Assembly (NCBI GenBank): GCA_963662245.2
Contig: CAXXVQ010000009.1
Span: 558,001-622,000 of the forward strand
DNA: 64,000 nt
Reading direction: 5' to 3'
Origin: JAFGVL01 sp963662245
GTDB lineage: Bacteria > Bacteroidota > Bacteroidia > Bacteroidales > Paludibacteraceae
Numbering within the stretch: position 1 is the first letter of the stretch; every line of letters begins with the position of its first letter. A program made the position numbers and the translations under genes. The notes under the pieces were generated by a model, which had not been told where the DNA came from, did not search any database, and was given only the letters and a program-made list of their open reading frames with translations. Below are positions 61,395 to 64,000 of the stretch, piece after piece.

Positions 61395-61586
61395 ATGAAA
61401 AAAATTATTAACTATATCAAAGAGTCTTATTCGGAGCTTTTAAATAAAGTTTCATGGCCTACTCGTCAAGAGTTAATGAACAGCGCAGTTGTAGTTTTAG
61501 TAGCTTCCCTTATTATTGCAATGGTTGTTTGGGTGATGGATAAAAGTTTTGAAAATCTTATGTCCTTGGTTTACAAGGTACTCTAA
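61395..61586 (+). CDS. secE: Preprotein translocase subunit SecE
   Basis: A 63-residue single-helix subunit of the SecYEG channel. The N-terminal amphipathic part YIKESYSELLNKVSWPTRQE with the conserved W-P-T precedes the membrane helix VVVLVASLIIAMVVWVM. Directly followed by nusG (14 bases). Confidence 0.94.
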   Translation: MKKIINYIKESYSELLNKVSWPTRQELMNSAVVVLVASLIIAMVVWVMDKSFENLMSLVYKVL

Positions 61587-61589
61587 TCT

Positions 61590-61595
61590 GGAGGT
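61590..61595 (+). promoter_or_regulatory. Shine-Dalgarno sequence of nusG
   Basis: GGAGGT lies 5 bases before the ATG at 61601, a full-length motif unusual for this genome. Confidence 0.65.
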
Positions 61596-61600
61596 AAATA

Positions 61601-62146
61601 ATGTCTGAAACAGTAAAAAAATGGTATGTTTTGCGTGCCATTAGTGGAAAAGAGAACAAGGTTAAGGAATATCTTGATGCAGAAATCAAGAATACTGATC
61701 TTGGTCGATATGTTTCTCAGGTTTTAATTCCAACTGAAAAAGTGTATCAAATTCGTAACGGAAAGAAAATAACTAAAGAAAGAAGTTATTTACCTGGTTA
61801 TGTATTAATCGAGGCAGCTCTTGTTGGTGAAGTTCCTCATCGTTTGAAGTCTATTCCTAATGTGATTGGCTTTTTAGGAGGAAGCTCTAACGAGCCTACG
61901 CCTCTTCGTCAGTCTGAAGTAAATAGAATCTTAGGTTCTATGGATGAGCTTCAAAATAATGAAGAAGAACTGAACATTCCTTATTATGAAGGTGAGCCTG
62001 TAAAAGTGATCTTTGGTCCATTTTCAGGTTTTAGTGGAATAATTGAGGAAGTAAACAATGAGAAGAAAAAGCTTAAAGTTATGGTTAAGATTTTTGGGCG
62101 GAAAACACCGCTTGAATTAGGTTTCACTCAAGTTGAAAAGGAATAG
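61601..62146 (+). CDS. nusG: Transcription termination/antitermination factor NusG
   Basis: A 181-residue factor binding RNA polymerase and linking it to ribosomes or Rho. The NGN domain starts KKWYVLRAISGKENKVKEYL and contains SYLPGYVLIEA, and the C-terminal KOW domain is PFSGFSGIIEEVNNEKKKLKVM-like. It lies between secE and rplK. Confidence 0.96.
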   Translation: MSETVKKWYVLRAISGKENKVKEYLDAEIKNTDLGRYVSQVLIPTEKVYQIRNGKKITKERSYLPGYVLIEAALVGEVPHRLKSIPNVIGFLGGSSNEPTPLRQSEVNRILGSMDELQNNEEELNIPYYEGEPVKVIFGPFSGFSGIIEEVNNEKKKLKVMVKIFGRKTPLELGFTQVEKE

Positions 62147-62199
62147 TTTTTAAGTTGTTACGCACGACTATTTACTTTTAAAACAAAATCAAAATTATT

Positions 62200-62643
62200 A
62201 TGGCTAAAGAAGTTGCTGGACTTATAAAATTACAGATTAAGGGTGGTGCTGCAAATCCATCCCCACCAGTAGGGCCTGCATTAGGTGCTAAAGGGATCAA
62301 TATTATGGAGTTTTGCAAACAATTCAATGCCAGAACTCAGGATAAAGCAGGTAAAGTATTACCTGTTGTTATCACTTACTATGCTGATAAATCCTTTGAT
62401 TTTATCGTAAAAACACCTCCTGTAGCTATTCAGTTAATGGAAGTTGCAAAACTTAAGGGAGGTAGTGCTGAGCCTAACCGTAAAAAAGTTGCTGAATTAA
62501 CTTGGGAACAAGTTAAAACTATTGCAGAAGACAAAATGGCAGATTTAAACTGCTTTACAGTAGAGTCAGCAATGAGAATGGTGGCTGGTACAGCGAGAAG
62601 TATGGGTATTGCTATCAAAGGCACATTTCCCGATAATAATTAA
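62200..62643 (+). CDS. rplK: Large ribosomal subunit protein uL11
   Basis: A 147-residue 50S protein of the factor-binding stalk base. The N-terminal IKLQIKGGAANPSPPVGPAL and the C-terminal GTARSMGIAIKG are characteristic. First of the L11-L1-L10-L12 genes. Confidence 0.97.
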   Translation: MAKEVAGLIKLQIKGGAANPSPPVGPALGAKGINIMEFCKQFNARTQDKAGKVLPVVITYYADKSFDFIVKTPPVAIQLMEVAKLKGGSAEPNRKKVAELTWEQVKTIAEDKMADLNCFTVESAMRMVAGTARSMGIAIKGTFPDNN

Positions 62644-62663
62644 TTAAAACTTCAATTGAACAG

Positions 62664-63362
62664 ATGAGTAAACTTACAAAAAATCAAAAGTTAGCTTTTG
62701 CAAAAATTGAAGAAGGGAAAAGCTATTCATTAAAAGATGCGTCTAATTTAGTAAAAGAAATTACTACATCTAAATTTGATGCTTCTGTGGATGTTGATGT
62801 GCGTTTAGGCGTGGACCCTCGCAAAGCTAATCAAATGATTCGTGGGGTTGTTTCATTACCACACGGAACAGGAAAGCAAGTAAAAGTTCTAGCATTATGT
62901 ACTCCAGACAAAGAAGCTGAGGCAAAAGAAGCTGGTGCTGATTATGTTGGTCTAGATGAATTTATTGAGAAAATTAAAGGTGGTTGGACTGATATCGATG
63001 TGATTATCACAATGCCTTCAATTATGGGTAAAATAGGTGCTTTAGGTAGAGTATTAGGTCCTCGTGGTTTAATGCCTAACCCTAAAAGCGGTACTGTTAC
63101 TAACGAAGTAGGTAAGGCGGTATCTGAAGTAAAATCAGGTAAGATTGATTTTAAAGTAGACAAATTTGGTATCGTACATACATCAATTGGGAAAGTTTCT
63201 TTCTCTCCTGATCAAATTGCAGATAATGCAAAAGAATTTATTTCTACTTTGATCAAGATGAAGCCTTCTTCAGCAAAAGGTACCTATGTAAAAAGCATTT
63301 ATCTTTCAAGTACAATGAGTCCGGGTATTAAAATAGACCCTAAAACGGTAGAAGAAATTTAA
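62664..63362 (+). CDS. rplA: Large ribosomal subunit protein uL1
   Basis: A 232-residue protein of the mobile L1 stalk. ADYVGLDEFIEKIKGGWTD, GKIGALGRVLGPRGLMPNPK and the TVTNEVGKAVSEVK region are typical. 20 bases after rplK. In other bacteria L1 represses its own operon, but no leader target can be pointed to here. Confidence 0.97.
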   Translation: MSKLTKNQKLAFAKIEEGKSYSLKDASNLVKEITTSKFDASVDVDVRLGVDPRKANQMIRGVVSLPHGTGKQVKVLALCTPDKEAEAKEAGADYVGLDEFIEKIKGGWTDIDVIITMPSIMGKIGALGRVLGPRGLMPNPKSGTVTNEVGKAVSEVKSGKIDFKVDKFGIVHTSIGKVSFSPDQIADNAKEFISTLIKMKPSSAKGTYVKSIYLSSTMSPGIKIDPKTVEEI

Positions 63363-63374
63363 TAATTTGAACTT

Positions 63375-63890
63375 ATGAAAAAAGAAGATAAAAGCCTAAT
63401 CATAGAACAAATAAAAGAAACTATTGGTGCTTATGCACACTTCTACATTGCTGATATAGGTGGATTAAATTCTGCTAAATCAAGTAATTTAAGAAGATTG
63501 TGTGACAAAAAAGATGTTAAGCTAGTTGTCGTTAAAAATACTTTATTGCGTAAAGCATTAGAGTCATTAGAATCAGATTATTCTCAATTATTTGATGTTT
63601 TAAAAGGTGAAACATCAATTATGTTCTCAAACTCAGGAAATGAGCCTGCAAAGATCATTAAAGAGTTTAGTAAAGGAAATGAGAAACCTGTATTAAAAGC
63701 TGCTTATGTAGAAGAAAGTTTCTATATTGGAGCTAATCAACTAGAAACTCTTGTTAGCATCAAGAGTAAGAATGAGCTTATCGGAGATATCGTTAGCTTA
63801 CTTCAATCTCCAGCGAAAAATGTTGTTTCTGCATTACAATCAGGTGGTTCAACTATTCACGGTGTATTGCAAACTCTTGCTGAGAGATAA
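63375..63890 (+). CDS. rplJ: Large ribosomal subunit protein uL10
   Basis: A 171-residue stalk protein that anchors the bL12 dimers. The N-terminal domain KEDKSLIIEQIKETIGAYAH and LVVVKNTLLRKALESLES match the family, and the C-terminal helix (VSALQSGGSTIHGVLQTLAE) is the bL12-binding end. It is 12 bases after rplA. Confidence 0.96.
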   Translation: MKKEDKSLIIEQIKETIGAYAHFYIADIGGLNSAKSSNLRRLCDKKDVKLVVVKNTLLRKALESLESDYSQLFDVLKGETSIMFSNSGNEPAKIIKEFSKGNEKPVLKAAYVEESFYIGANQLETLVSIKSKNELIGDIVSLLQSPAKNVVSALQSGGSTIHGVLQTLAER

Positions 63891-63936
63891 TATAATAAAT
63901 TTTAATAGTATAAACTTAATTTAAAAAATAAGTAAA

Positions 63937-64000
63937 ATGGCAGAATTGAAAGCTTTTGCAGAACAATTAGTTAACTTGACAGTTAAAGAAGTAAACGAGT
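63937..64000 (+). CDS. rplL: Large ribosomal subunit protein bL12 (3' partial)
   Basis: The first 21 codons are visible (MAELKAFAEQLVNLTVKEVN) and match the start of bL12. Position after rplJ confirms it. The window ends here. Confidence 0.92.
   Translation, partial: MAELKAFAEQLVNLTVKEVNE

Overview
The window is AT-rich chromosomal DNA from a member of the Bacteroidota, most likely an anaerobic or facultative Bacteroidales/Marinilabiliales-type bacterium. The evidence is the gene content: Bacteroides-type fumarate reductase subunits, a PorP/SprF-GldKLMN type IX secretion locus, family-restricted proteins (DUF2795, DUF3467, DUF6089, BT_3928-like, DUF1599) and promoters of the Bacteroidota type (TTTG, about 19 bases, TAnnTTTG). 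Almost no gene has a Shine-Dalgarno sequence, which is also typical. The species cannot be named from the sequence.

Layout. 1-3.2 kb: frdA (5' end outside the window) and frdB, separated by an inverted-repeat-flanked insert coding for an S23-type four-helix-bundle protein. 3.2-9.3 kb: two hemerythrin-like genes, two cupins, a broken DUF5684 membrane gene, outer membrane and WG-repeat proteins, and an Rrf2 regulator with a ferredoxin-like protein. 9.3-16.5 kb: gltX, an XRE-cupin regulator, a manC-hypothetical-mutL operon, tRNA-Leu, a methyltransferase and DUF2795. 16.5-22.5 kb: the type IX secretion core (porP-gldK-gldL-gldM-gldN). 22.5-27 kb: a minus-strand operon of DUF1599, a DoxX/thioredoxin-like protein, tpiA and the lipid-transport pair mlaE-mlaF. 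27-39 kb: cysK, mnmA, lptB, secreted ricin-like and CAP proteins, phoH, folC, a 2-hydroxyacid dehydrogenase, an SpmAB-type protein and ybeY. 38.5-44.7 kb: an envelope block (DUF6089, uppS, bamA, two Skp/OmpH chaperones, murI). 44.7-47.5 kb: typA and an exonuclease III.

47.6-49 kb is the most unusual part. Two tRNA-Val(UAC) genes are followed by three identical 375-bp tandem units. Each unit holds a weak hairpin, a small GIY-YIG nuclease ORF and a degenerate tRNA-Val-like sequence whose U8-A9-G10 supplies the ORF's stop codon. A diverged fragment of a fourth unit follows.

49-58 kb: a DOMON/CBM9-like lipoprotein next to a LytS/LytT two-component pair, a frameshifted DUF2238 membrane gene, truC, a gamma-class carbonic anhydrase-like protein, a TlpA-like thioredoxin and an aminopeptidase P gene interrupted by a frameshift at a T7A8 tract. 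58-64 kb: the conserved translation block rpsU-xerC-hpf, four tRNAs, tuf, tRNA-Trp, secE, nusG, rplK, rplA, rplJ and the start of rplL.

Three genes are broken by single-base changes (DUF5684 by an amber codon, DUF2238 and pepP by one extra base each). Sequencing error, real decay and recoding cannot be told apart from this sequence alone. Several short degenerate inverted repeats are scattered between operons. The strongest candidates for something not well described are the tRNA/GIY-YIG tandem array and the S23 inverted-repeat insert inside the frd operon.
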